Assembly (NCBI GenBank): GCA_004356555.1
Contig: SMWY01000083.1
Location: forward strand, 1 to 11,126
DNA from: Candidatus Dadabacteria bacterium
GTDB taxonomy: Bacteria; Desulfobacterota_D; UBA1144; Nemesobacterales; UBA2774
Direction of reading: 5' to 3'
Length of the DNA: 11,126 nucleotides
The position numbers and the translations under genes were made by a program. This document shows, one piece after another, positions 1-6,340 of this stretch (position 1 is the stretch's first letter; each line of letters opens with the position of its first letter). The notes beneath the pieces are model-generated. The model was not told where the DNA came from, did not search any database, and was given only the letters and a program-made list of their open reading frames with translations.

Positions 1-95
1 TAATTAAATTGAGTTAGTAAAGTTATATCTGAGTTTAGCATAGGGGGGGAGAGGGTCAATTTGTAATATATATTATTGAGATTAGGGCATATTTC

Positions 96-124
96 TTGAT
101 ATTAGCACACATACTTCTTATAAT
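96..124 (+). promoter_or_regulatory. Sigma-70-type promoter of the isomerase-lysA unit
   Basis: TTGATA at 96-101 and a perfect TATAAT at 119-124 are separated by exactly 17 bases. Transcription would start near 131, giving a leader of about 25 bases before the ATG at 157. This is the best match to the housekeeping consensus in the window. No terminator is visible between this gene and lysA, so lysA is probably read from it too. Confidence 0.75.
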
Positions 125-156
125 CCCTACTGAATATTATGTTAATGGAGACTTAA

Positions 157-750
157 ATGGGTAAGAAAGTTGAATTTTACTATGACTTTAGCAGTCCATA
201 TACATACATTGCTTCAACCAGGATTGAGAAAATTTGTGAGGATAACGGAGCAGAGCTTGAATGGAAGCCGTTTTTATTAGGCGGCGTTTTTAACGAAATA
301 GGTTCAATACCTGCAGTACAGATTGACAACAAATTCAGATATTTAAAGCGGGATTTTGAAGAATCTGCAAGGTATTATGGAGCAGATTTTAATTTCCCTG
401 AACTATTTCCTCTAAACAGCGTGAGATCTATGAGAGGGGCATTTGCAGCTTTGGAGCAAAATAAACTAGTAGAATATAATCATGAAATGTTCAGGCTTTA
501 CTGGATCCAAGGGATAGATCTAAGTAAGGCTGAGATTTTGGGCGAAGCGGTAAGTAAAATCGGGATTGACAGCGAGTGGTTTGTACATAGAATCGCAGAG
601 CAGGAAATAAAAGATAACCTCAGGGAAGAGACAAATATAGCGGTGCAGAGGGGAGTTTTCGGAGCCCCCACAATGTTTGTGGATGAAAAGATGTTTTGGG
701 GTAACGACAGGCTTGATTTCTTGGATAGATATTTGAAGGGCCAAGTTTAA
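157..750 (+). CDS. DsbA-fold 2-hydroxychromene-2-carboxylate isomerase / GST-kappa family protein
   Basis: This 197-residue cytoplasmic protein belongs to the HCCA isomerase/GST-kappa branch of the DsbA-like thioredoxin fold. Known members use glutathione or a related thiol as cofactor to isomerise aromatic breakdown products or to conjugate electrophiles. The opening strand followed by FSSPYTY (residues 11-17) places Ser13 where the family has its catalytic serine instead of the DsbA CxxC. The cis-proline loop is GVFGAPT (166-172, Pro171), followed by the usual FWGNDRLDFL signature near 180-189. Length is normal and there is no signal peptide. TGGAG at 146-150 lies six bases before the ATG. 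The next gene, lysA, starts 80 bases downstream and has no obvious metabolic link; no aromatic-degradation genes are nearby, so the real substrate is unknown. Family is secure, reaction is not. Confidence 0.88.
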   Translation: MGKKVEFYYDFSSPYTYIASTRIEKICEDNGAELEWKPFLLGGVFNEIGSIPAVQIDNKFRYLKRDFEESARYYGADFNFPELFPLNSVRSMRGAFAALEQNKLVEYNHEMFRLYWIQGIDLSKAEILGEAVSKIGIDSEWFVHRIAEQEIKDNLREETNIAVQRGVFGAPTMFVDEKMFWGNDRLDFLDRYLKGQV

Positions 751-813
751 ATCTAATAGTCCTACTCGATGTTTCCATTTAAATAAATTTGTGTAGATTT
801 CTGGTTATTAATC

Positions 814-820
814 GAAGGAG
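814..820 (+). promoter_or_regulatory. Shine-Dalgarno site that sets the lysA start
   Basis: GAAGGAG lies ten bases before the GTG at 831. The longer frame opens with TTG at 789, upstream of this site and with no SD of its own, so the site argues for the shorter protein. A CTG at 828 would have seven-base spacing but is a rare initiator. Confidence 0.7.
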
Positions 821-830
821 AATCGCACTG

Positions 831-2090
831 GTGCACAGCTCATATCAATACAAGGATGGTGAATTTCATATTGGAGATGTATCCATAGCTAAGATTGCCG
901 AGTCGGTAGGAACACCCTGCTATATTTACAGCTATGAATTCTTGAAAGACAGTTTCTTAAGCTATAAGGAAGCTTTCTCCGATATGGATACGTTAATCTG
1001 CTACTCTGTAAAGGCTAATTCCAATCTTGCGATTCTAAAATCTTTTTCAGATCTTGGTTCGGGTTTTGATATAGTATCGGGTGGCGAGCTGCTCCGTATT
1101 AAGCGCGCGGGGGGGGATCCCGGCAAAGTTGTATTCTCGGGTGTAGGAAAGACAAGGGAGGAAATGAAGGCCGCCGTAGAAGCCGGAATCCTATTTTTTA
1201 ATGTGGAATCCGAAGAAGAGCTAAATGTCTTAAATTCTGTCGGTACAGAGCTTGGCAAAAAAGCTCCCGTTGCGCTCAGAGTGAACCCTGATATTGATCC
1301 CAAAACTCATCCATACATTTCGACCGGATTTAAAAAGAGTAAATTTGGTATAGAGATTGGTAGAGCATTCGAGGTCTATAAGGAAGCTAATACAATGGAA
1401 GGGGTCTCAGTAATAGCAATTGACGCCCACATAGGTTCACAAATTTTTGACTTGACCCCGTTTGTAGATTCTGTGAGAAAACTGATAAAGCTTGCGGATG
1501 ATCTTGTAAGTGAAGGGATGGACATACAGTATATCGACATTGGTGGTGGCTTGGGAATTAGCTACAAAAAAGAAGAAAAGCCCCCTCACCCAAAAATGTA
1601 TGCTGATAGCATTATGAAAGAATTCTCAGGCAAACCCTACAAACTCGTGTTAGAACCCGGAAGATCACTGATAGGGAATGCCGGTATGCTGGTAACCAAG
1701 GTGCTCTATCTTAAAGAAGGTACCGCAAAAAAATTCGTTATTGTTGATGCGGCGATGAATGATCTTATAAGACCAGCATTCTATGAATCCTATCACGAAA
1801 TTCTAACTGTTAGGCAAGACTCTAAAGGTAGTGAGGTTGTTGATGTTGTAGGGCCAATCTGCGAGTCAGGGGATTTTCTTGCACAGGATAGAGAGCTTCC
1901 TGTAGTAAAGAGTGGTGATTTATTGGCACTACTCAGCGCTGGAGCTTATGGTTTTGTAATGTCCTCAAATTACAATACCCGTCCCCGTGTTGCCGAGGTG
2001 CTTGTTAAAGGGAGTGAATTCTCAGTAGTCAGGGAAAGGGAAACATATGAAGAATTACTAAGCCTCGAGCGAATTCCCGAATTCATCTAG
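831..2090 (+). CDS. lysA: Diaminopimelate decarboxylase
   Basis: LysA is a PLP enzyme that decarboxylates meso-diaminopimelate to L-lysine, the last step of the DAP pathway. From the GTG at 831 the protein has 419 residues, the usual length. It shows the fold-III barrel and C-terminal beta domain: the PLP lysine in CYSVKANSNL (Lys61), HIGSQI (His200), the phosphate-binding GGG at 238-240, EPGRS from Glu275, the active-site CESGD (Cys344 as the partner-subunit cysteine), and GAYGFVMSSNYN near the end. The frame is open back to a TTG at 789, but the extra 14 residues lack an SD and do not resemble LysA N-termini. An eight-G run at 1109-1116 sits in frame within an otherwise normal segment (RAGGDPGKVVFSGVGKT). 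No other lysine gene is adjacent, and transcription probably comes from the promoter at 96-124. Confidence 0.96.
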   Translation: MHSSYQYKDGEFHIGDVSIAKIAESVGTPCYIYSYEFLKDSFLSYKEAFSDMDTLICYSVKANSNLAILKSFSDLGSGFDIVSGGELLRIKRAGGDPGKVVFSGVGKTREEMKAAVEAGILFFNVESEEELNVLNSVGTELGKKAPVALRVNPDIDPKTHPYISTGFKKSKFGIEIGRAFEVYKEANTMEGVSVIAIDAHIGSQIFDLTPFVDSVRKLIKLADDLVSEGMDIQYIDIGGGLGISYKKEEKPPHPKMYADSIMKEFSGKPYKLVLEPGRSLIGNAGMLVTKVLYLKEGTAKKFVIVDAAMNDLIRPAFYESYHEILTVRQDSKGSEVVDVVGPICESGDFLAQDRELPVVKSGDLLALLSAGAYGFVMSSNYNTRPRVAEVLVKGSEFSVVRERETYEELLSLERIPEFI

Positions 2091-2223
2091 AAAGTATCTT
2101 GCCAATGGAAGCTGACTACTCTTTATGTTTTATAGCGCAACTCCACCTTCAATTTAATGTGCAATAATATAAATGTTTAGGATTGTGTAAGGAGGAGTAA
2201 TTAACTATACCCTGGGCATACAT

Positions 2224-2481
2224 TTAAAAGCTTGGGGGAGCGTCTATTAGCTTCTCCGCTTCTTCAATTACTTCCATTAATCTCTCTTTAAACAGAGTTA
2301 TTCCGCCAAGGGGAATTACTATACAAGATCTACCACCGCTTAATTCTGTAATTCTCAAATATTTACCTTTATGGTTTTCTTTTACATCGAAGAAAAACCT
2401 TTTTGATTCAATGTCAACGTGTTTGCTTGCGTGTTCTTTTTCAGTTCTCTTTGCTCTTTCTGCTCTCTCTGCTCTTTCCAT
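2224..2481 (-). CDS. Small PUR-domain (DUF3276-like) nucleic-acid-binding protein with a repetitive N-tail
   Basis: This is an 85-residue protein. Residues about 22-80 (DIESKRFFFDVKENHKGKYL, then RITELSGGRS, then an I/L-rich strand and the helix FKERLMEVIEEAEKL) match a single PUR repeat as found in bacterial PUR/DUF3276 proteins. These bind single-stranded DNA or RNA as dimers; the Borrelia homologue BpuR regulates transcription and translation. The N-terminus, ERAERAERAKRTEKE, is a charged low-complexity tail encoded by a 9-bp tandem repeat. A strong SD (GGAGG on the minus strand, plus-strand complement at 2491-2498) lies nine bases from the ATG. It is a single-gene unit divergent from the oxidoreductase. 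Target nucleic acids are unknown. The fold assignment rests on the strand pattern and the FFFDVKEN motif, and is fairly secure. Confidence 0.8.
   Translation of the reverse strand: MERAERAERAKRTEKEHASKHVDIESKRFFFDVKENHKGKYLRITELSGGRSCIVIPLGGITLFKERLMEVIEEAEKLIDAPPSF
2443..2478 (-). repeat. 9-bp tandem repeat coding the Glu-Arg-Ala tail of the PUR protein
   Basis: Four 9-base units lie immediately after the ATG. Read on the minus strand they are GAAAGAGCA, GAGAGAGCA, GAAAGAGCA and a degenerate AAGAGAACT. They encode ERA-ERA-ERA-KRT. The unit is a multiple of three, so gain or loss of a copy would change tail length without breaking the frame. Confidence 0.85.
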
Positions 2482-2550
2482 CTTCTTATGACCTCCGCCC
2501 CATTCCCTATGGTTGGGATATTATTTATGGTTTACTGCGTATGGGTCGAA

Positions 2551-2579
2551 ATAATAACCCTATGATTTATAAAAATCAA
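2551..2579 (-). promoter_or_regulatory. Promoter of the PUR-domain gene
   Basis: On the minus strand TTGATT (plus 2574-2579) and TATTAT (plus 2551-2556) are separated by 17 bases. The leader would be about 60 bases to the ATG at 2481. Its -35 box is one base from the predicted -35 of the divergent oxidoreductase promoter. Confidence 0.5.
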
Positions 2580-2580
2580 G

Positions 2581-2610
2581 ATGAAAAGTTAAAATTAGAT
2601 GATGTATAAT
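2581..2610 (+). promoter_or_regulatory. Promoter of the luciferase-like oxidoreductase gene
   Basis: A perfect TATAAT stands at 2605-2610, with a weaker ATGAAA at 2581-2586, 18 bases upstream. The ATG at 2648 has a good SD (AAGGAG at 2634-2639, eight-base spacing). Confidence 0.5.
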
Positions 2611-2647
2611 TTGAGGACAGCAATTTAACTCAGAAGGAGAAAGAAAT

Positions 2648-3697
2648 ATGTCCAATAGGGTAAAATTTGGTATAGCTGCACCAGTACCTGGAGAGTCAGT
2701 TCAGGGATTGATTGATTTCTCTAAGAAAGCTGAAGAAGGTGGTTTTGATACTGTATGGTTTCCGGATCATGTTGTATTTATGGCTAAAAAGCTGACACCT
2801 GAGGTTTGGTCTGTAATTACAGCTGCGTCTACTCAAACGGACTCTATACACTTTGGAAGCGTAGGAGATGCTCATAGGATGCATCCTGCAATTTTTGCTC
2901 AAAGACTGGCGACAGTCGATCATATCTCCAACGGAAGAAGTTTTGTATGTATTGGCTACGGAGAGAAAATGAACCTTGATCCTTACGGGATTAAGTGGAA
3001 TAAACCTCTCTCACGGGTGGTTGAATCGGTAAAAATTATGCGTGCTCTTTGGAAAGGTGAATCAGTTAATTTTAAGGGGGAATTCTACAACCTCACAGAT
3101 GCGGAGCTCAGAATACAGCCGATCTCTAAAAAAAGTATACCGATTTACATTGCTGCCACTGGACCCAGAGCGCTAAGAGTTGCGGGGGAATACGGGGATG
3201 GATGGCTTACTAATGCAATGCCCTCAAGAGTTTTTAAGGAGAAATCTCTTGCAGTAGATGAAGTGGCTCAGAATAGAGATGAGAGCCTCGGCCCTATTGA
3301 GAAAACTCTGTTTATCTTTATCTCAATTGCTACAGATGAGGACGAGGCATATTCAACCCTTGAACCAGTCAAGCATGCGCTCATATGGCCCGAGCTTTTA
3401 TCTCAAGCGGGTTATGATATAGAGATTGATGATGAGTATAAGGGGCTTGAATACACAAAAATTATGCCTAATGACACTGTTATGCTTAGAAAATTCAAAG
3501 AGATGGGGGAAAAATATTATTCTCGGGACATTGTAATGGATTTTGTAATAGCGGGCTCAAAACAGGATGTAATAAAAAGGATTGAAGAATATATAGAGGC
3601 CGGGGTCGACCATTTCTTTTTAAGAGATTTCAGCCCTGATAAGCAAAAATCGTTTGATATAATTTCTAAGGAAATAATGCCTTACTTCAGGAAATGA
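2648..3697 (+). CDS. LLM-class (Mer-like) flavin- or F420-dependent oxidoreductase
   Basis: This 349-residue protein has the bacterial-luciferase-like TIM-barrel fold. The N-terminal strand VKFGIAAPV, then FDTVWFPDHV (about residues 34-43), the segment ending in TVDHISNGR, and GYGEKMNLDPYGIKWNKPL (about 104-122) followed by VVESVKIMRALWKGE are typical. This last stretch closely resembles the corresponding region of methylene-tetrahydromethanopterin reductase (Mer) and related F420-dependent ketoreductases, more than that of FMN monooxygenases. IPIYIAATGPRALRVAGEYGD-type residues near 165-186 and the C-terminal GVDHFFLRDF strand complete the barrel. The substrate cannot be read from sequence, and no F420 biosynthesis gene is in the window. 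It appears to be transcribed alone, divergent from the PUR gene. The family is secure; the F420 preference is an inference from motif similarity. Confidence 0.9.
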   Translation: MSNRVKFGIAAPVPGESVQGLIDFSKKAEEGGFDTVWFPDHVVFMAKKLTPEVWSVITAASTQTDSIHFGSVGDAHRMHPAIFAQRLATVDHISNGRSFVCIGYGEKMNLDPYGIKWNKPLSRVVESVKIMRALWKGESVNFKGEFYNLTDAELRIQPISKKSIPIYIAATGPRALRVAGEYGDGWLTNAMPSRVFKEKSLAVDEVAQNRDESLGPIEKTLFIFISIATDEDEAYSTLEPVKHALIWPELLSQAGYDIEIDDEYKGLEYTKIMPNDTVMLRKFKEMGEKYYSRDIVMDFVIAGSKQDVIKRIEEYIEAGVDHFFLRDFSPDKQKSFDIISKEIMPYFRK

Positions 3698-3784
3698 AAT
3701 ATAATAGATTATTTGCTCCATTTTATTTGAGTATTCTTTAGACTGAGAATTCCGATATGAAATTGTTCTAAAGTATTTTGTTTC

Positions 3785-4333
3785 CTAATGCTCAATTCTT
3801 GTAAGAATCTGAGCAAAGTCTCCGCAAGGGCCACTGAACTTATCAGATTTGACATAAACTTTTCTCATATAGTCTAATGCACCTGAGTAGAATTTAAAAT
3901 CTCTTGATAATTTGCTAAAAATAACGGGATCCCCTTTACCCATTTCAAGATCAAGCCTGGAAACTACGAAATACGATTTCATCCCCTCATTAACGTAGTA
4001 ACTTAGGTAAGAATTCTTGTCTACATATTCTCTAAACATACCGCTCATAAAAAGGGAAAAATCTCCAACATATTTTCTCAGTTCTCTCTCCGTGTTTTCA
4101 CTCGTGTTCTTTTGGTTTTCTATGAGCATGCCCACTATGGTTTGAACCTTCCTGCCATCAGAATCGGTTAATTTGTAAAGTTTTTCTGTTCGTGCAAATT
4201 CAGTGAGCATATCAGTAAGATACATAGCTCCTTTATTGTCTTTCTCTTTTCCCAGATCAAAAAAGCTCATATTTACTATTTTGCTAAAATATGATTTTAT
4301 AGAAGTAGGATTGATTTTTCTGAAGTTCACCAT
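3785..4333 (-). CDS. Unrecognised 182-residue helical protein
   Basis: I cannot assign a function. The frame is real: GGGAGGA lies seven bases before the ATG (plus-strand complement at 4341-4347), and a TTGACA-containing promoter is upstream. There is no signal peptide or membrane segment. The sequence is charged, rich in aromatic residues and probably mostly alpha-helical. Its more striking blocks are YLTDMLTEFARTEKLY (38-53), GDFSLFMSGMF (90-100), YYVNEGMKSYFVVSRL (112-127) and IFSKLSRDFKFYSGALDYM (138-156). The pattern GDxxLFxxGxF followed by YYxxxGxxxY looks like a conserved core. I have an impression of similar uncharacterised proteins in deltaproteobacteria-like genomes but cannot confirm it. 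It carries one cysteine (Cys170) and no recognisable catalytic motif. It diverges from the thioesterase gene and converges with the oxidoreductase gene. Confidence 0.8.
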   Translation of the reverse strand: MVNFRKINPTSIKSYFSKIVNMSFFDLGKEKDNKGAMYLTDMLTEFARTEKLYKLTDSDGRKVQTIVGMLIENQKNTSENTERELRKYVGDFSLFMSGMFREYVDKNSYLSYYVNEGMKSYFVVSRLDLEMGKGDPVIFSKLSRDFKFYSGALDYMRKVYVKSDKFSGPCGDFAQILTRIEH

Positions 4334-4373
4334 ATCTCGATCCTCCCTTGAGTGTGAATAAGCTTATAATATC

Positions 4374-4402
4374 ACTTTAGGAAAAGAGTGAACAAATGTC
4401 AA
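4374..4402 (-). promoter_or_regulatory. Promoter of the unrecognised 182-residue protein gene
   Basis: On the minus strand a perfect TTGACA (plus 4397-4402) is followed after 17 bases by TAAAGT (plus 4374-4379). The leader would be about 35 bases. An AT-rich TATTATAA just downstream could serve as an alternative -10. Confidence 0.5.
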
Positions 4403-4432
4403 ATAGGGATTTAGTTTTAGAGTGCTATGGGA

Positions 4433-4438
4433 TATAAT
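4433..4438 (+). promoter_or_regulatory. Possible -10 box of the thioesterase gene
   Basis: TATAAT at 4433-4438 stands about 70 bases before the ATG at 4508. No good -35 lies 16-18 bases upstream (TTTAGT at 4410-4415 is weak), so it would need an activator or is a chance match. Confidence 0.35.
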
Positions 4439-4507
4439 CTCCAAGCTATAGCTTTTATACTTCGAATGAAAATTGATTATAACTAAAACAATTAAGATGA
4501 GGATTTC

Positions 4508-4972
4508 ATGGCCAGAATAAAAATAACCCCTCCTAAAAAATTTGATTTCTCAACTGAAATAAGTCTTAGGATAAGTGATATTAATTACGGCGGACATTTA
4601 GGGCATGACTCAATACTGTCTCTAGCTCATGAGGCGAGGGTGAGATTTTTTAAGAGCCACGGCTTTACCGAGCTAAATGTTTTCGGTCCTGCAATGATAC
4701 TTTCTGATGTAGCGATAAATTATAAATCAGAGGGTTTTTACGGAGATTGTATAGTAGTTGATATTGCAGTGTGTGATTATCTAAAATACGGATGTGATCT
4801 TGTATACAGATTGACTGAGAAGAAAACAGGTAGGGTAGTTGCGTTATTAAAGACAGGGATTGTGTTTATCTATTATGAAAAACGTGAAGTTGCTCCTGTA
4901 CCTAAAGAATTTAAGAAATTGTTTAGAGAACGTAAGTACAGCATAGAAATACAAAGTAAAACTTCGGACTGA
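4508..4972 (+). CDS. Hotdog-fold acyl-CoA thioesterase (4HBT superfamily)
   Basis: This 154-residue cytoplasmic protein has the single-hotdog length and order: strand FSTEISLRISDINYGGHLGHD (14-34), the long central helix SILSLAHEARVRFFKSHG, then strands MILSDVAINYKSEGFYGD, VVDIAVCDY, CDLVYRLTEK and ALLKTGIVFIYY. The family hydrolyses acyl-CoA or acyl-ACP thioesters. DINYGGH aligns with the DxDxxG motif of 4-hydroxybenzoyl-CoA thioesterase and YbgC so that Asn26 takes the place of the catalytic Asp17; Asp24, His30 and Glu42 are retained nearby and may do the chemistry. ATGAGG at 4497-4502 serves as SD with five-base spacing. It converges on the thiolase gene with 21 bases between them, suggesting but not proving a shared acyl-CoA role. 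Substrate chain length is unknown. Confidence 0.85.
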   Translation: MARIKITPPKKFDFSTEISLRISDINYGGHLGHDSILSLAHEARVRFFKSHGFTELNVFGPAMILSDVAINYKSEGFYGDCIVVDIAVCDYLKYGCDLVYRLTEKKTGRVVALLKTGIVFIYYEKREVAPVPKEFKKLFRERKYSIEIQSKTSD

Positions 4973-4993
4973 TTAACTATTTCTAAGTCCCTT

Positions 4994-6184
4994 CTATATT
5001 TTCTCTACTATTATTGCAATTCCCATACCGCCGCCAATACAGAGTGATGCAAGACCCCTTTTTGCATCCTTTCTTCTCTTCATTTCGTGAAGTAGAGTAA
5101 CAAGTATTCGAGTCCCCGAAGCACCTATAGGATGACCGAGTGCAATTGCCCCGCCATTGACATTAATTTTATCTTCCGCAATAGGGAGGTCACTTAGTAC
5201 AGCTAAAGATTGTGCCGCGAATGCTTCATTTAATTCGAATAGATCGATGTCATCAAGTGACAGCCCTGCCTTATCAAGAGCCTTCTGAATAGCAGGCACC
5301 GGCCCGATTCCCATGATTGATGGGTCTACTCCCGCAACTGCATAAGATATTATTGAAGCAACAGGCTTTAGCCCAAGTTCCTTAGATTTCTCATCGGAAG
5401 TAACAAGCACTGCCGCAGCGCCGTCATTAATCCCTGATGCATTACCAGCAGTAACAGTTCCATCTTTTTTAAAGGCTGGCCTTAGTTTTGAAAGACCCTC
5501 AATTGTAGTATTACCCTTAGGATGTTCATCAATTTCAAATGGGATAGGGTCAGCTCTTCTTTGAGGTATCATTACAGGAACTACCTCATTTTTAAATTTG
5601 CCCTCTTCCATAGCAGCTTTGTATTTAACCTGGCTCTTATACGCAAATTGGTCTTGTTCTTCTCTGCTTATATTGTAAGCTTCTGCAAGATTTTCAGCGG
5701 TAACACCCATGTGATAGTCATTGAAAATATCCCAAAGACCATCATAAACCATTCCATCAACAATCTCTTCCTTTGGCATACCCATTTTATATCCATACCG
5801 TGCTTTATTTAGATAAAAGGGAGCCTGATTCATGTTCTCAACCCCGCCTGCAATAATTGCCTCAGCATCCCCTGCTTTAATTGCCTGAGCCGCCAACGCT
5901 ATAGACTGAACCCCTGATCCGCACACCCTGTTAATTGTGAAAGCAGGCGTCTCTATTGGTAATCCCGCATCTAGAGCTATTTGTCTAGATGTATTCATTC
6001 CCTGCCCAGCAGTAAGGATACTACCCATTATGCAGTCATCAATTTCTTTTGGATTCACATTAGTACGTTTAAGTATTTCCTTTATAACAGTTGATCCTAA
6101 TTTTACTGTAGAGGTATCTTTCAACGTACCACCGAAAGATCCAATCGCAGTTCGTAGAGGTTCACTGATAACAACTTTTTGCAT
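4994..6184 (-). CDS. Acetyl-CoA acetyltransferase (thiolase)
   Basis: A full-length 396-residue thiolase. It either condenses two acetyl-CoA to acetoacetyl-CoA or cleaves 3-ketoacyl-CoA in beta-oxidation. The three catalytic residues are in place: nucleophile Cys88 in NRVCGSGVQSI, His351 in NGGAIALGHPIGASG, and Cys382 in CIGGGMG. ELNEAFAAQ lies in the C-terminal half as usual, and GVENMNQAPFYL lies in the N-terminal half. The segment around residues 130-160 (RYGYKMG, WDIFNDYHMG) resembles acetyl-CoA acetyltransferases (AtoB/PhaA type) more than FadA. The SD GGAGGC (plus 6191-6196) is six bases from the ATG. No hydratase, dehydrogenase or CoA-transferase gene is adjacent, so biosynthetic and degradative use cannot be told apart. 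Transcription likely starts at the promoter at 6235-6262, which is bracketed by an inverted repeat. Confidence 0.95.
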   Translation of the reverse strand: MQKVVISEPLRTAIGSFGGTLKDTSTVKLGSTVIKEILKRTNVNPKEIDDCIMGSILTAGQGMNTSRQIALDAGLPIETPAFTINRVCGSGVQSIALAAQAIKAGDAEAIIAGGVENMNQAPFYLNKARYGYKMGMPKEEIVDGMVYDGLWDIFNDYHMGVTAENLAEAYNISREEQDQFAYKSQVKYKAAMEEGKFKNEVVPVMIPQRRADPIPFEIDEHPKGNTTIEGLSKLRPAFKKDGTVTAGNASGINDGAAAVLVTSDEKSKELGLKPVASIISYAVAGVDPSIMGIGPVPAIQKALDKAGLSLDDIDLFELNEAFAAQSLAVLSDLPIAEDKINVNGGAIALGHPIGASGTRILVTLLHEMKRRKDAKRGLASLCIGGGMGIAIIVEKI

Positions 6185-6232
6185 TGATTTGCCTCCAAAG
6201 TGGTTTTGAGCGAGTGCGAAGCGGTTATTTCT

Positions 6233-6271
6233 GCATATTACCTTACGAAAATGTTATATCAAGTAATATGC
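6233..6271. repeat. Perfect 9-bp inverted repeat bracketing the thiolase promoter (candidate operator)
   Basis: GCATATTAC at 6233-6241 and its exact reverse complement GTAATATGC at 6263-6271 are separated by 21 bases, so the half-sites are about 30 bp centre to centre, close to three helical turns. On the minus strand one arm abuts the predicted -35 and the other contains the predicted -10. It is too widely spaced and too far from a gene end to be a terminator. Confidence 0.6.
6235..6262 (-). promoter_or_regulatory. Promoter of the thiolase gene
   Basis: On the minus strand TTGATA (plus 6257-6262) and TAATAT (plus 6235-6240) are spaced by 16 bases. The leader would be about 45 bases to the ATG at 6184. 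Both boxes touch or overlap the arms of the inverted repeat at 6233-6271. Confidence 0.5.
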
Positions 6272-6279
6272 TGCTATCC

Positions 6280-6306
6280 TTGACACTCCCTTTCATGTTG
6301 GGTAAT
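6280..6306 (+). promoter_or_regulatory. Possible promoter of ddl
   Basis: A perfect TTGACA stands at 6280-6285, but the best -10 candidate at workable distance is only GGTAAT at 6301-6306 (15-base spacing). The -35 is convincing and the -10 is not. Confidence 0.3.
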
Positions 6307-6340
6307 TCGTTAGATAACAAAATAAGGAGACTAATCGAAA

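Noticed and set aside
43..56. G-rich tract as a G-quadruplex
   Set aside because: Only one long and one short G run are present; four runs are needed on one strand.
139..156. Five-codon frame ATG-TTA-ATG-GAG-ACT-TAA ending exactly at the ATG of the first gene
   Set aside because: It has no SD and begins only a few bases after the predicted transcription start. It contains the real gene's SD, so it is most likely chance.
789..830. TTG start giving LysA 14 extra residues
   Set aside because: No SD before the TTG, whereas GAAGGAG at 814-820 fits the GTG at 831, and the extension MCRFLVINRRRIAL does not resemble LysA N-termini.
2403..2609. Plus-strand 68-codon frame
   Set aside because: It is antisense to the PUR gene, has no SD, and owes its hydrophobic look to the CTCTTT repeat. 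The minus-strand gene has a family match and a good SD.
3733..3776. Imperfect 10-bp inverted repeat (ATTCTTTAGA / TCTAAAGTAT) between two convergent genes as a bidirectional terminator
   Set aside because: The stem is almost all A-T, has a 24-base loop and one mismatch, and lacks a proper T-run. Stability would be poor.
5522..5812. Plus-strand 96-codon frame inside the thiolase gene
   Set aside because: It is a shadow of the thiolase, whose catalytic motifs are all present on the opposite strand. No SD and no recognisable family.
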